In this document: positions 1 through 8,225 of the stretch, in pieces
Layout: each line of letters starts with the position of its first letter
Position numbering within the stretch: position 1 is the stretch's first letter
From: Saccharopolyspora soli
GTDB taxonomy: Bacteria > Actinomycetota > Actinomycetes > Mycobacteriales > Pseudonocardiaceae
DNA: 64,000 nt
Assembly (NCBI RefSeq): GCF_022678645.1
Contig: NZ_JALBWV010000006.1
Span: 1 to 64,000, forward strand
Direction of reading: 5' to 3'
Translations under genes and position numbers: made by a program
Notes under the pieces: model-generated
The model's input: only the letters and a program-made list of their open reading frames with translations
Database searches by the model: none
Told to the model about the DNA's origin: nothing

Positions 1-113
<113 letters not shown>

Positions 114-120
114 ACGACCG

Positions 121-999
121 TCAGAAGACGACGGTGCGGCGGCCGTGGACCAGGACGCGGTCTTCGAGGTGCGCGCGCAGGCCGCGGGCCAGCACGATCT
201 TCTCGATGTCCCGGCCCTTGCGAACCATGTCGGCCACGTCGTCGGTGTGGTCCACGCGGATCACGTCCTGCTCGACGATCGGCCCGGCGTCCAGCTCCGC
301 GGTCACGTAGTGGCAGGTCGCGCCGATGAGCTTCACGCCGCGCTCGTACGCCTGGTGGTACGGGCGGGCCCCGGCGAACGACGGCAGGAAGCTGTGGTGG
401 ATGTTCAGCGCCCGTCCCGCCCACGCCGCGCACAGCTCGGGCGGCAGCACCTGCATGAAGCGGGCGAGCACGATCGCGTTCGGGTCCTGCGTCTCGACGA
501 GCTCGCGGACCTGCTGGAACGCCGCGGTTTTCGCGTCCGGATCCGTCGCGAACGGAATGTGGTGGAACGGGATGCCATGCGCTTCGGTGATCGGGCCCAG
601 ATCCGGGTGGTTGCCGATCACCGCGCGCAGGTCGACGTCGAGTTCCCCGGACCCGACGCGGCCGAGCAGGTCGTGCAGGCAGTGGCTTTCCTTCGAAACC
701 AGGATCACCACGCGCCGCCGCTCGCCGGTGTCCGACACCCGCCAATCGGTGCGGCTGCCGAGTTCGTCGGCGACGGCGACGAACCGGCGACGCAGCTCGT
801 CGATGCCGAACGGCAGCGAGTCGGCGCGGACCTCCTGCCGGGTGAAGAACCATCCGGTGTTGGGATCCGTGTGGTAACCGGCCTCGACGATCCAGCCGCC
901 GTGCTCGGCGAGGAAGCCCGCGATGCGAGCGACGATCCCGGTCCGGTCCGGGCAACCCAGCCGGATGACGAAACGACGTTCCGAAGGACTCACAGCCAA
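121..999 (-). CDS. purU: Formyltetrahydrofolate deformylase PurU
   Basis: Hydrolyses 10-formyltetrahydrofolate to formate and tetrahydrofolate in the cytosol, balancing one-carbon pools and supplying formate for purine synthesis. The 292-residue protein has the usual length and order: an N-terminal ACT domain (residues about 8-90, beginning FVIRLGCPDRTGIVARI) and a C-terminal formyltransferase fold (about 94-290). The catalytic Asn-His-Asp set is present: Asn199 and His201 in NIHHSFLPSF and Asp237 in LDAGPIVEQD. The ATG start follows closely on the ACT domain. It is followed only by the homopolymer tract, so its downstream context is unknown. The family call is secure. Confidence 0.95.
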   Translation of the reverse strand: MAVSPSERRFVIRLGCPDRTGIVARIAGFLAEHGGWIVEAGYHTDPNTGWFFTRQEVRADSLPFGIDELRRRFVAVADELGSRTDWRVSDTGERRRVVILVSKESHCLHDLLGRVGSGELDVDLRAVIGNHPDLGPITEAHGIPFHHIPFATDPDAKTAAFQQVRELVETQDPNAIVLARFMQVLPPELCAAWAGRALNIHHSFLPSFAGARPYHQAYERGVKLIGATCHYVTAELDAGPIVEQDVIRVDHTDDVADMVRKGRDIEKIVLARGLRAHLEDRVLVHGRRTVVF

Positions 1000-1067
1000 G
1001 GATTGTCCCAGGCAGCAAAGGCTGTGCTGAACACCGCGCCCGTCCCAGCGCGCCCCGACCCGGTGAA

Positions 1068-1097
1068 GGTTCGCAATTTCTCGCGAAATTGCGAACC
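1068..1097 (-). terminator. Perfect 13-bp stem-loop between purU and the MDMPI gene
   Basis: GGTTCGCAATTTC (1068-1080), a four-base loop, then the exact reverse complement (1085-1097). It lies 18 bases beyond the stop codon of the minus-strand MDMPI-family gene and before the start of purU, so it probably ends transcription of the former. There is no T-tract. Confidence 0.6.
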
Positions 1098-1114
1098 GCC
1101 ACCCGCCCGGTGGA

Positions 1115-1858
1115 TCACCGGCCGCTGACCAGGTTGACGAGTGCGGTGTTGCCGGTGATCAGGGCCGTGCTCGGGCGGCCCCAGACCCGGCGGTACACCG
1201 CGTCGGCCGTACCGGCCACCGTCGCGTCCACCTCCAGCGCGGCATCGGTCGGCGCTCCGGCCACCGGGGGCCAACCCGGTTGGTACTCGACCAACCAAGC
1301 GCGACCCGCGTCCGGGGCGTGGTAGAGCACCTTCCCCTCGTGCTCGCGTTCCGCCCAATTGACGGTCACCGGCAGGATCACGGTCAGCATCTCGTCGATG
1401 CCGTCGGCGGCCAGCGCCGGATCGAAGATCAGCTCGTGCACGTGGTCCGGGCCGAGGCAGGCGAGCGCGTGTTCGGCGTCGAGCCGGTGGATCGCCGTCT
1501 CGTGCGCCATCCGCCGGGTCCAGCGCTCCGCCGTGCCACCGGGGAAGAACGACCACACCGGACGCGCTGGGTCTGATGTGGACAGTGCGTGCACCAGGTG
1601 CGTGAACCGGTCGTCCCACCAGGTCAGCGCATCGTCGAAATCCGCGGGCGGACGGGGTGGGCGCGGCCGTTCGTCGCCCGGTTCCAGCTCCAGGGCGAGC
1701 GCCACGTTCGCGTACACCCGAGCCAGGTGTTGCACCAGCCTTCGGACGTCCCAGCCGGGACAGGTCGATACCTCGGCGTCTGGACCGGCTTGGATCACGG
1801 CACTGCGGAACGCGGCGGCCTGGTCTCGGAATGCGTGGTGGTGGAACTCGCTCGCCAT
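1115..1858 (-). CDS. Mycothiol-dependent maleylpyruvate isomerase family protein (DinB-like)
   Basis: A 247-residue protein of the MDMPI/DinB four-helix-bundle superfamily. The N-terminal metal-binding domain (about 1-160) shows the usual features: FHHHAFRDQAAAF at the start, STCPGWDVRRLVQHLARVY near residue 32, and MAHETAIHRLDAEHA near residue 118, which carries the family's histidine-containing metal motif. The C-terminal part (about 165-247) resembles the small MDMPI C-terminal domain, ending GNTALVNLVSGR. Family members transfer or use mycothiol, and mshA lies 7 kb away, but paralogues are numerous in actinomycetes and the substrate here cannot be read from sequence. Confidence 0.85.
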   Translation of the reverse strand: MASEFHHHAFRDQAAAFRSAVIQAGPDAEVSTCPGWDVRRLVQHLARVYANVALALELEPGDERPRPPRPPADFDDALTWWDDRFTHLVHALSTSDPARPVWSFFPGGTAERWTRRMAHETAIHRLDAEHALACLGPDHVHELIFDPALAADGIDEMLTVILPVTVNWAEREHEGKVLYHAPDAGRAWLVEYQPGWPPVAGAPTDAALEVDATVAGTADAVYRRVWGRPSTALITGNTALVNLVSGR

Positions 1859-1891
1859 GCCCCCACCGTAGGAGGTCCAGTGGCGATCGGA

Positions 1892-2761
1892 TCAGTGACC
1901 TTCGTCGGACGCGACCGCGGACCAGTCGACGGTGAGTTCCCCCAACCGCCACCGCTGGCGCCGATCCAGCACCGGCCAGCCCGACTCGGCGAACAGCTGC
2001 GCGGTGTGCGCCCACCGGGCACGCGGCCCGAACGGCGCCATCGGCGCTGCCTTCGCCCAGCACGCATCGAGTTCGGCGAGCAGCGCATGCACCTTCTCGC
2101 CCGGCACGTTGCGGTGGATCAACGTCTTGGGCAGCCGCTCGGCGAGATCCGACGGCCGTTGGAGGTCGGCGGGCAGGCAGGCCAGCGTGAGGGTTCGCGG
2201 TCCGTTCCGGTCCAGCGTCACCCAGCAGCACCGCCGCCCGATCTCGTCGCAGGTGCCCTCCACCAGCAACCCGTCCGGCGCCAGCCGGGAGCACAACTCC
2301 TCCCAGGCCCGCCACGCTTCCGGCTCGGTGTACTGGCGCAGCACGTTCAACGCCCGGACCAGCGCGGGGCCGGGAAAGTCGCGCACCCCGGCGGCCAGTC
2401 CGGCCAGCTCGAACCCGCCGCGGCGGAACTCCAGCGCGGGCGGATCGGCGACGAGCTTCCCGGCCGCGACGCGGTCCGCGTCGATCTCCAGCCCGACCAC
2501 CCGAGCGTCCGGCCGCAGCGGGCGCAGTCGCGTCGCCAACTCCACGGTGGTCACCGGGGTCGCGCCGTAGCCGAGGTCGATGACCACCGGCTCCGCGGCG
2601 TTCCGCAGCGCGCGGGCGACCCAGGGGGTGCCGACGATCCACCGGTCGACGCGCCGCAGCCGGTTCGGGTTGGTGGTGCCGCGCGTGGGCATGCCGAGGG
2701 CACGAGCCCGCCCAGCCGCGAGCCGAGGCGCCCGCTTCTTGGGACGTGTTCCGGACGTCAT
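1892..2761 (-). CDS. Class I SAM-dependent methyltransferase
   Basis: A 289-residue protein with a Rossmann-type methyltransferase core: motif I near residues 58-67 (VVIDLGYGATPVTT), the acidic motif II residue in VVGLEIDADRV near residue 90, and a following RGGFELAGL segment. The first ~35 residues are basic and poorly conserved in style, so the start could be at an internal Met (ATG at 2692, MPTRGTTNPNRL) instead of 2761. It lies 33 bases upstream of the MDMPI gene on the same strand and 46 bases downstream of the DUF2505 gene, consistent with cotranscription. The substrate is unknown. Confidence 0.75.
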   Translation of the reverse strand: MTSGTRPKKRAPRLAAGRARALGMPTRGTTNPNRLRRVDRWIVGTPWVARALRNAAEPVVIDLGYGATPVTTVELATRLRPLRPDARVVGLEIDADRVAAGKLVADPPALEFRRGGFELAGLAAGVRDFPGPALVRALNVLRQYTEPEAWRAWEELCSRLAPDGLLVEGTCDEIGRRCCWVTLDRNGPRTLTLACLPADLQRPSDLAERLPKTLIHRNVPGEKVHALLAELDACWAKAAPMAPFGPRARWAHTAQLFAESGWPVLDRRQRWRLGELTVDWSAVASDEGH

Positions 2762-2807
2762 CGCCCGCAGGAGGGCAAGCGCCGTCGCGGTCCGCCGATC
2801 GCCGACA

Positions 2808-3326
2808 TCATCCCCGGCGGGCCAGCCACTCGGTGGTGAAGCGCTCCTCGTCCGAGAGCAGCTTCTGCACCCGGTCGGCGACCAGGTCCTCCAGCTTGCC
2901 GCCCAGGAACGGCACGTTCACCCGCACGCTGCCGGACACCACGAACTCGCTTATCGCGGACCCGACGGGTTCGGCCAGGTCGCGCAGCCACATCGAGCCG
3001 GTGATCGAGCAGGGCGCTCCGGCGATCTCGGCGGCGATCTCGCCGGTGTAGTGCCCGTCCTCCTCCCGCCGCCACGACTCGCTGCGGTCGATCGTCAGGT
3101 CCCCGCCCACCACGGTGCGGGCCACCGACGGCAGCGAATCGGCGGACACGCCGTGGCGCATCTGGAACCGCGCGCCGTCCTCGGTCGCCACGTGTTGCAC
3201 TAGTACGGCGTTCGAGCCGCCGAGTTCCCGCAGCCGGTCGGTGAGGTAGTCGATGTCGATCAGCGCCTCGTACACCCTGGCGGCGGGCCACTCGGAGGTG
3301 CTTCGGTGCTCGATGCGGCGTGCCAT
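2808..3326 (-). CDS. DUF2505 protein (Rv0481c-like)
   Basis: A 172-residue protein from the ATG at 3326 (MARRIEHRSTSEW). The longer reading frame to 3395 would run into murB on the other strand, and a weak ribosome site (AAGG) lies about 12 bases upstream of 3326. It looks like an actinobacterial DUF2505 protein, a START/SRPBCC-like fold: alternating strands such as ARVYEALIDIDYLTDRLREL, GDLTIDRSESWRR, and a C-terminal helix LEDLVADRVQKLLSDEERFTTEWL. It is divergent from murB with under 40 bases between starts, the same arrangement as Rv0481c-murB in M. tuberculosis. The biochemical role is unknown. Confidence 0.8.
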   Translation of the reverse strand: MARRIEHRSTSEWPAARVYEALIDIDYLTDRLRELGGSNAVLVQHVATEDGARFQMRHGVSADSLPSVARTVVGGDLTIDRSESWRREEDGHYTGEIAAEIAGAPCSITGSMWLRDLAEPVGSAISEFVVSGSVRVNVPFLGGKLEDLVADRVQKLLSDEERFTTEWLARRG

Positions 3327-3363
3327 GCTGCGGAGGTTACCTTTGGCAACCGTGAACCCATCC

Positions 3364-4479
3364 ATGTCCGGTGCCGAAGAAGTGCGCGGTGACACTTCGC
3401 CGCCCGGCGAACGCGCTGGTGGCGACCTGCCGCTGGCTGGCTACACCACGCTGCGGCTGGGCGGTCCGGCGACCGGCCTGGTGGTCGCCCGCCAACCCGA
3501 CGAGCTGACCGCGGCGGTGCGGGCGGCCGATGCTGGTGGCCACCGCCTGCTGGTGCTCGGCGGCGGTTCGAACCTGGTCATCGCGGACGAGGGCTTCGCC
3601 GGGCAAGTGGTGCGGATCGCCACCAAGGGCCGCCGGTACGACAGCGTCGGCGACGGGCTGGTCCAACTCACCGCGGAGGCGGGTGAGGACTGGGACGAGG
3701 TGGTGGCCGATGCGGTCCGCCAGGGCCTGGGCGGGCTGGAATGCCTGTCCGGCATCCCCGGCCTGACCGGGGCCACCCCGGTGCAGAACGTCGGCGCGTA
3801 CGGCGTCGAGGTGTCCGACCTGCTGGTCTCGGTCGATCTGCTGGACCGCGGCACCGGGCGGGTGCGGACGGTCCCGGCTGGCGAACTCGGGCTGACCTAC
3901 CGCAACAGCGTGCTCAAGCACAATGCGGCCGCAGTGGTGCTGCGGGCCCGGTTCCTGCTGCGCGACGGAGGCCGGTCCGCCCCGATCAAGTACGCCGAAC
4001 TCGCCCGCACGCTGGACGCGGAGCCGGGCACGCAGGTCGACGTGGCCAGCGCACGGGAGGCGGTGCTGGCGTTGCGTCGCGGCAAGGGGATGGTGCTCGA
4101 CGCCGCAGACCACGACACCTGGAGCGCGGGCTCGTTCTTCACGAACCCGATCGTCGACCGCGCCGACCTGCCCGAGGTGCTGGCGCGCATCTCCGCCGCG
4201 GTCGGCCCGGACCAGGGGGTGCCGCAGTACCCGGCGGCCGACGGCGGGACCAAGCTGTCCGCGGCGTGGCTCATCGAACGCGCCGGGTTCGCCAAGGGGC
4301 ATCCGGGTCCCGGCGGTCGGGTGCGGCTGTCCACCAAGCACACCCTCGCGTTGACCAACCGAGGTGCCGCGACGACCCGCGACCTGCTAATTCTTGCGCG
4401 TGAAGTTCGGGACGGAGTACGCGTGGCCTTCGGCGTTTCACTGGCACCTGAGCCGGTGTTGGTGGACTGTTCGCTGTAG
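3364..4479 (+). CDS. murB: UDP-N-acetylenolpyruvoylglucosamine reductase MurB
   Basis: Reduces UDP-GlcNAc-enolpyruvate to UDP-MurNAc with NADPH and FAD, the second committed step of peptidoglycan precursor synthesis. The FAD-binding domain shows GGGSNLV (66-72) and the IPGLTGATPVQN loop (131-142). Tyr179-Arg180 in TYRNS, the catalytic Ser257 in SAGSFFTNP and the C-terminal Glu363 in APEPV are all present, so the enzyme should be active. I take the ATG at 3364 (371 residues); a GTG four codons earlier at 3352 is also possible and better spaced from GGAGG at 3332. It is divergent from DUF2505 with a very short shared promoter region. Confidence 0.95.
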   Translation: MSGAEEVRGDTSPPGERAGGDLPLAGYTTLRLGGPATGLVVARQPDELTAAVRAADAGGHRLLVLGGGSNLVIADEGFAGQVVRIATKGRRYDSVGDGLVQLTAEAGEDWDEVVADAVRQGLGGLECLSGIPGLTGATPVQNVGAYGVEVSDLLVSVDLLDRGTGRVRTVPAGELGLTYRNSVLKHNAAAVVLRARFLLRDGGRSAPIKYAELARTLDAEPGTQVDVASAREAVLALRRGKGMVLDAADHDTWSAGSFFTNPIVDRADLPEVLARISAAVGPDQGVPQYPAADGGTKLSAAWLIERAGFAKGHPGPGGRVRLSTKHTLALTNRGAATTRDLLILAREVRDGVRVAFGVSLAPEPVLVDCSL

Positions 4480-4568
4480 CAGCCGAAGAGCCGAACGGCC
4501 GTAAGGGTGACTCTTCGTGACTGATGCGTAACCCTGAGTGTTAAATGGGGTAGGTGGAGGGGGCCACC

Positions 4569-5576
4569 ATGCTGAGCATCAGGGAGCTAAGAGATCGAGC
4601 GGTGATACGTCCGATCAAGCGGGCGGTCGAGGACCAGCTCTTGGACCTGCCCGGGGTGACCGGTGTGGACATCGGTGTGAAACACCGTGCCGGGGCGAGC
4701 ACCGGTCAGCAAGTCATCGTCGTTTCGGTAATCCGGAAGAAGCCGCGCGAGCTGCTCGTGCCGGGCACCTGCATCCCCGGCGATGTCTTCGGGATCCCGA
4801 CCGATGTCATCGAAGAGCAGCCGGTACTGCAGCACATCCACTGCGCCCGGAACGAGCCGCTGACGCCGCGCCAGCGGCGCAGCGAGCGCACCGGCGTGGT
4901 GCGCGGCGGAAGCGGGCTCACCCCGTGCCGGGCCGTCTACCTGGCGCCGCCCACCGTGGCCGAGGCGGGCGATTACCGCCGGATCGGCACGCTCGGGGCA
5001 GTCGTCACCGGCACCGCGCCGACGGTGGTCCCGATGGGCCTGACCACCTTCGACGTGGGTTGCCTCGACGACGCCTGGGCGGTCGGCGATCGGATGGTCG
5101 ATCCGGAAGGCGGCCGGGTGCACGCCGAGCTGGCGCGGGCGGCGCTGTCCGGGCGGGTGGACGCGGCCGCGGTCACCATCGCACCGGGCTTGGAGACCTC
5201 GTGCACGGTCGACGGCATCGGGCCGGTCACCGGGCACACCACGGCCTATCCGGGCGAGCTGGTCCGCAAGAACGGCTTCGGAACCGGGCTGACCCCCGGC
5301 GTCGTCGTCTCGGTCGACGCGACCGTGCGCATCGACCACGGCGAAGCCCTCGGCGTCCGGGTGCTGCGGGAGCAGATTCGCGTCGCTGCCGCGGAACTGC
5401 GGTTCTGCGGGCCGGGGGACGCCGGGGCGGCCGTGCTCGATCCGAGCGGTCGGATCATCGGCCTGCACGTCGCGGGCAGCCGAGGCGGCGCGGTCGGCTT
5501 CGCCAGCCCGATCGCCGACGTGCTGGCCGAACTCGACGTGGAACTGTGCACCGAATCCCAGCAGATCCGGGTTTGA
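4569..5576 (+). CDS. Trypsin-fold (Nal1-like) protein with catalytic serine replaced
   Basis: A 335-residue protein started at the ATG at 4569, with GGAGGGGG six to seven bases upstream (the longer frame from 4554 would bury that ribosome site). The N-terminal part has GVTGVDIGVKHR followed by VIVVSVIRKKPREL and FGIPTDVIEEQ, a pattern I associate with bacterial Nal1-like S1 peptidases. The expected GDSG nucleophile motif reads GDAGAAV (283-289), with Ala285 in the serine position, and no TAAHC-type histidine motif is visible. I therefore infer a non-catalytic trypsin fold. No signal peptide is seen, so it is probably cytosolic. The repeat element R1 follows. Confidence 0.6.
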   Translation: MLSIRELRDRAVIRPIKRAVEDQLLDLPGVTGVDIGVKHRAGASTGQQVIVVSVIRKKPRELLVPGTCIPGDVFGIPTDVIEEQPVLQHIHCARNEPLTPRQRRSERTGVVRGGSGLTPCRAVYLAPPTVAEAGDYRRIGTLGAVVTGTAPTVVPMGLTTFDVGCLDDAWAVGDRMVDPEGGRVHAELARAALSGRVDAAAVTIAPGLETSCTVDGIGPVTGHTTAYPGELVRKNGFGTGLTPGVVVSVDATVRIDHGEALGVRVLREQIRVAAAELRFCGPGDAGAAVLDPSGRIIGLHVAGSRGGAVGFASPIADVLAELDVELCTESQQIRV

Positions 5577-5582
5577 GTGCTT

Positions 5583-5698
5583 GTCCTTTTGGTTTTGAAG
5601 CGGCGAAGCCGCTTGGCCCACCTACGGCACTTGCACCGCTGCGGGTTCTCAGACGGCGTCTGAGGTTCCGCTACCCGCACCGCCACGCAAAACGAGCT
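5583..5698 (-). repeat. Intergenic structured repeat, copy R1 (shortened hairpin)
   Basis: Read on the minus strand it begins with the GCGTGGCGGTGCGGGTAGCG block. It continues with a perfect palindromic stem CTCAGAC-ggc-GTCTGAG (5648-5664), then AACCCGC, and ends with the hairpin AAGCGGC-gaa-GCCGCTT (5598-5614). Compared with R3-R5 the whole apical part of the main hairpin is missing while the stem base is kept. It lies downstream of the minus-strand SDR gene's stop codon and convergent with the trypsin-fold gene. Confidence 0.85.
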
Positions 5699-5763
5699 TG
5701 GAAGACAGGCTTTGAGCCGTGAGCGCGTGACGGTGCCACCGCGCTCACGGCCGCCAGGTGGGA

Positions 5764-6510
5764 TCAATCCCTGCGGTGCACGCGGGTTGCGGAGTACTGG
5801 TCGCGGGGCTTGACGACCAGGTAGTCCACGTTGACGTGGTCCGGGCGGGTCACCGCGAAGGTGATGATGTCCGCGACGTCGTCGCCGGTCAGCGGGGTGA
5901 TGCCGCGGTACACCCCAGCGGCGCGTTCCTTGTCCCCGCTGAAGCGCACCTCGGAGAACTCGGTCTCCACCAAGCCCGGTGCGATCTCGGTGAACCGCAC
6001 CGGCTCCCCCAGGTGCTCGCCGCGCAGCGTGCGGTGCAGCGCGCCCTGCGCGTGCTTGGCCGAGGTGTAGCCTCCGCCGTTGTCGTAGACCTCGGAGGCG
6101 GCCACCGAGGTCACCGTCACCACGTGCCCATTGCCGGAGGCGACCAGTTTGGGCATCAGCGCTTTGGTGATCCGCAGCGTGCCGAGCACGTTGGTCTCCC
6201 ACATCCAGCGCCAGTCGTCCTCCACCGCATCTGCGACCTTGGCCATGCCCTTCGCGCCCCCGGCGTTGTTGACCAGCACGTGGCACTCCGGCACCTGTTC
6301 GACGAACGCCGTCACCGAATCCGCGTCGGTGATGTCCAACCGCAGCGCGGTGCCGCCGATTTCCTCGGCGAGTTCGGTCAGCCGGTCGAGTCGCCGGGCA
6401 CCCAGCACCACGTGGAAACCCGCGGCGGCGAGTTGGCGCGCGGTGGCCGCACCGATGCCGGAACTCGCCCCGGTGACCACGGCCCAGCGGCCTGCAGAAC
6501 TTGTGCTCAA
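5764..6510 (-). CDS. Short-chain dehydrogenase/reductase (Rv0484c-like)
   Basis: A 248-residue classical SDR oxidoreductase. The NAD(P)-binding motif TGASSGIG is at 13-20, NNAG at 81-84, the catalytic Ser135 in VTSVAAS and the YxxxK pair Tyr148/Lys152. I choose the TTG at 6510 because GGGAGG lies nine bases upstream and the preceding codons carry no SDR sequence. Its place between murB, the L,D-transpeptidase and mshA matches Rv0484c in M. tuberculosis. The substrate is not known. About 240 bases separate it from the divergent L,D-transpeptidase gene, room for two promoters. Confidence 0.88.
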   Translation of the reverse strand: MSTSSAGRWAVVTGASSGIGAATARQLAAAGFHVVLGARRLDRLTELAEEIGGTALRLDITDADSVTAFVEQVPECHVLVNNAGGAKGMAKVADAVEDDWRWMWETNVLGTLRITKALMPKLVASGNGHVVTVTSVAASEVYDNGGGYTSAKHAQGALHRTLRGEHLGEPVRFTEIAPGLVETEFSEVRFSGDKERAAGVYRGITPLTGDDVADIITFAVTRPDHVNVDYLVVKPRDQYSATRVHRRD

Positions 6511-6749
6511 CGTCTTCTTCCTCCCAGGAGATGGCCAGTTGCACCGGTCTCCATCCGACCACGTCCGGCCGGGTGAGCGGGACCTCCCCGTCACCCGATT
6601 GATGTGACGGGACACACTAGGGGCTCAAGACATCTTTTCCGACCCCCGCACGTCTTTGAACATGGGTCGCATTTCGGCGGAAGTCCGATCCTTTCCGAGG
6701 AAAAGGACATTTTCGCCGCAAGTTCTCAAAAAGGGATAGAGGTCAGAAA

Positions 6750-7904
6750 GTGAGCGGTTCGAAACTGCGGCTGCTGTGGGCTGCGCTGGTGGGAGCGCTG
6801 ACGGCGGTGCTGTTGATTTCCGGCTGCGGTTCGCCCGCACCCGAACAGCAGCAACCTGCCGACCCGGTCGCCAAGGTGACTTTCGAACCGGGCATTGGTG
6901 CGGGTGATGTCAATCCCGCCGCGCCGATAAATGCCACAGTCGACCGCGGCAAGTTCGACAGCATCGCGTTGACCAACAGCGACGGCAAGCAGGTCGCGGG
7001 GGAACTGTCGTCGGACGGCAAGAGCTGGCACCCCACCGTGGCGCTCGGCTACGGCAAGAGCTACACGTGGTCCGGCCAGGTCACCGGTGAGGACGGCAAG
7101 CAGGTGCCGGTCCAGGGGCAGTTCAGCACGCTGAAGCCGCAGCGGACGATCCGCGCCACGATCAACCCGACCGACGACGCCGAGGTCGGCATCGCGATGC
7201 CGATCAGCGTGAAGTTCGACAAGCCCGTCAAGGACAAGGCGGCCATCCAGCGGGCGTTGACCGTGCAAACCTCGGTTCCGGTGGAGGGCGCCTGGGCTTG
7301 GCTGTCGGACCAGCAGGTGGACTGGCGGCCGAAGGCGTACTGGCCAGCGCACACCCACGTCAGCGTCAACGCGAAGCTCTACGGCGTCGCCTACGGCGAG
7401 GGCTCCTACGGGCTGGCCGACCTGAGCACCGAGTTCAACATCGGCCGGGCGCAGATCGTGAAAGCCGCCGTGGGGACCCACCGGATGGTCGTGATCCGGG
7501 ACGGCCAGCAGGTGGCCAACTACGCGGCGAGCTACGGCGAGGAGTACGACCCGGGCCGCAACACCCCCAACGGCACCTACATCGTCATGGAGAAGAACCC
7601 GGTCGAGATCATGGACAACCCCAGGTACGGCTACCACGACGTGCGCAAGACGTGGGCGGCCCGGTTCTCCAACCACGGCGAGTTCATCCACGAGAACCAG
7701 GAGAACGCAGCGGCGCTGGGGAAGGTCAACAACTCGCACGGCTGCATCAACCTCAGCGCGGCGGACGCGAAGGAGTACTACGACGGCGCCCTGCTCGGCG
7801 ACCCGGTCGAGGTGACGGGCTCGGCCAGCAGCATGCCACCCCAGTTCGACGTCCTCGACTGGCTGCTCACCTGGGATCAATGGACCCAGAAGTCCGCAGT
7901 CTGA
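6750..7904 (+). CDS. Lipoprotein L,D-transpeptidase (LprQ/LdtMt5-like)
   Basis: Forms 3-3 cross-links in, or anchors proteins to, peptidoglycan outside the membrane. The 384-residue protein begins with a lipoprotein signal whose lipobox LISGC places lipidation on Cys26. Two Ig-like domains (about 40-140 and 140-240) precede a YkuD catalytic domain with HGEFIHENQEN and the active-site motif SHGCINLS (His330, Cys332). The architecture and neighbours match Rv0483. The GTG start has GGATAGAGG upstream. A short tail after the catalytic domain (VLDWLLTWDQW) resembles the C-terminal cap of LdtMt enzymes. Confidence 0.92.
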   Translation: MSGSKLRLLWAALVGALTAVLLISGCGSPAPEQQQPADPVAKVTFEPGIGAGDVNPAAPINATVDRGKFDSIALTNSDGKQVAGELSSDGKSWHPTVALGYGKSYTWSGQVTGEDGKQVPVQGQFSTLKPQRTIRATINPTDDAEVGIAMPISVKFDKPVKDKAAIQRALTVQTSVPVEGAWAWLSDQQVDWRPKAYWPAHTHVSVNAKLYGVAYGEGSYGLADLSTEFNIGRAQIVKAAVGTHRMVVIRDGQQVANYAASYGEEYDPGRNTPNGTYIVMEKNPVEIMDNPRYGYHDVRKTWAARFSNHGEFIHENQENAAALGKVNNSHGCINLSAADAKEYYDGALLGDPVEVTGSASSMPPQFDVLDWLLTWDQWTQKSAV

Positions 7905-7917
7905 GAAGACTGTCTTC

Positions 7918-7974
7918 GGACTCGTTTTGCGTAGCGGTGCGGCGCTAAGCGGCTTCGCCGCTTCAAAAACAAGA
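7918..7974 (+). repeat. Intergenic structured repeat, copy R2 (main hairpin absent)
   Basis: Carries the left boundary CTCGTTTTGCGTAGCGGTGC and then goes directly to CTAAGCGGCTTCGCCGCTTC, the 3' hairpin AAGCGGC-ttc-GCCGCTT (7947-7963), and the AAAAACAAG tail. The entire ~110-base main hairpin present in R3-R5 is missing. It starts just after the L,D-transpeptidase stop codon. The remaining bases to mshA (7975-8225) show no further gene. Confidence 0.8.
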
Positions 7975-8225
7975 ACAAAAACAGACACGAGGGTTCTGTT
8001 CTTGGACTTGTTCGCGGCGTGCTCCGTGCCCGGCGGTCCTGGGTGTGAGGAGGGCCACCTGGTGCCGCTGGATCCGACGGTTCCGCGGCACCGAGGCGGT
8101 AGCGTCGAGCGTTGGCGCCGACAGCTGTGTTAAGGGAGTGCGGCGGGAATGTTTCCGCCTCGCCGGGTGTCGGGGTTGACGTGCGTCCGAAAACCTCGGG
8201 CCGACCGGCTTGCGATGGGCAGCAG

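Noticed and set aside
990-2642. 550-codon minus-strand frame overlapping the MDMPI and methyltransferase genes
   Set aside because: Out of frame with both supported genes and composed mostly of Arg, Gly and Pro; no domain is recognisable.
6726-7988. 420-codon minus-strand frame opposite the L,D-transpeptidase
   Set aside because: It is a GC-bias shadow: the plus strand carries a signal peptide and YkuD catalytic motif, while the antisense product has no recognisable domain.
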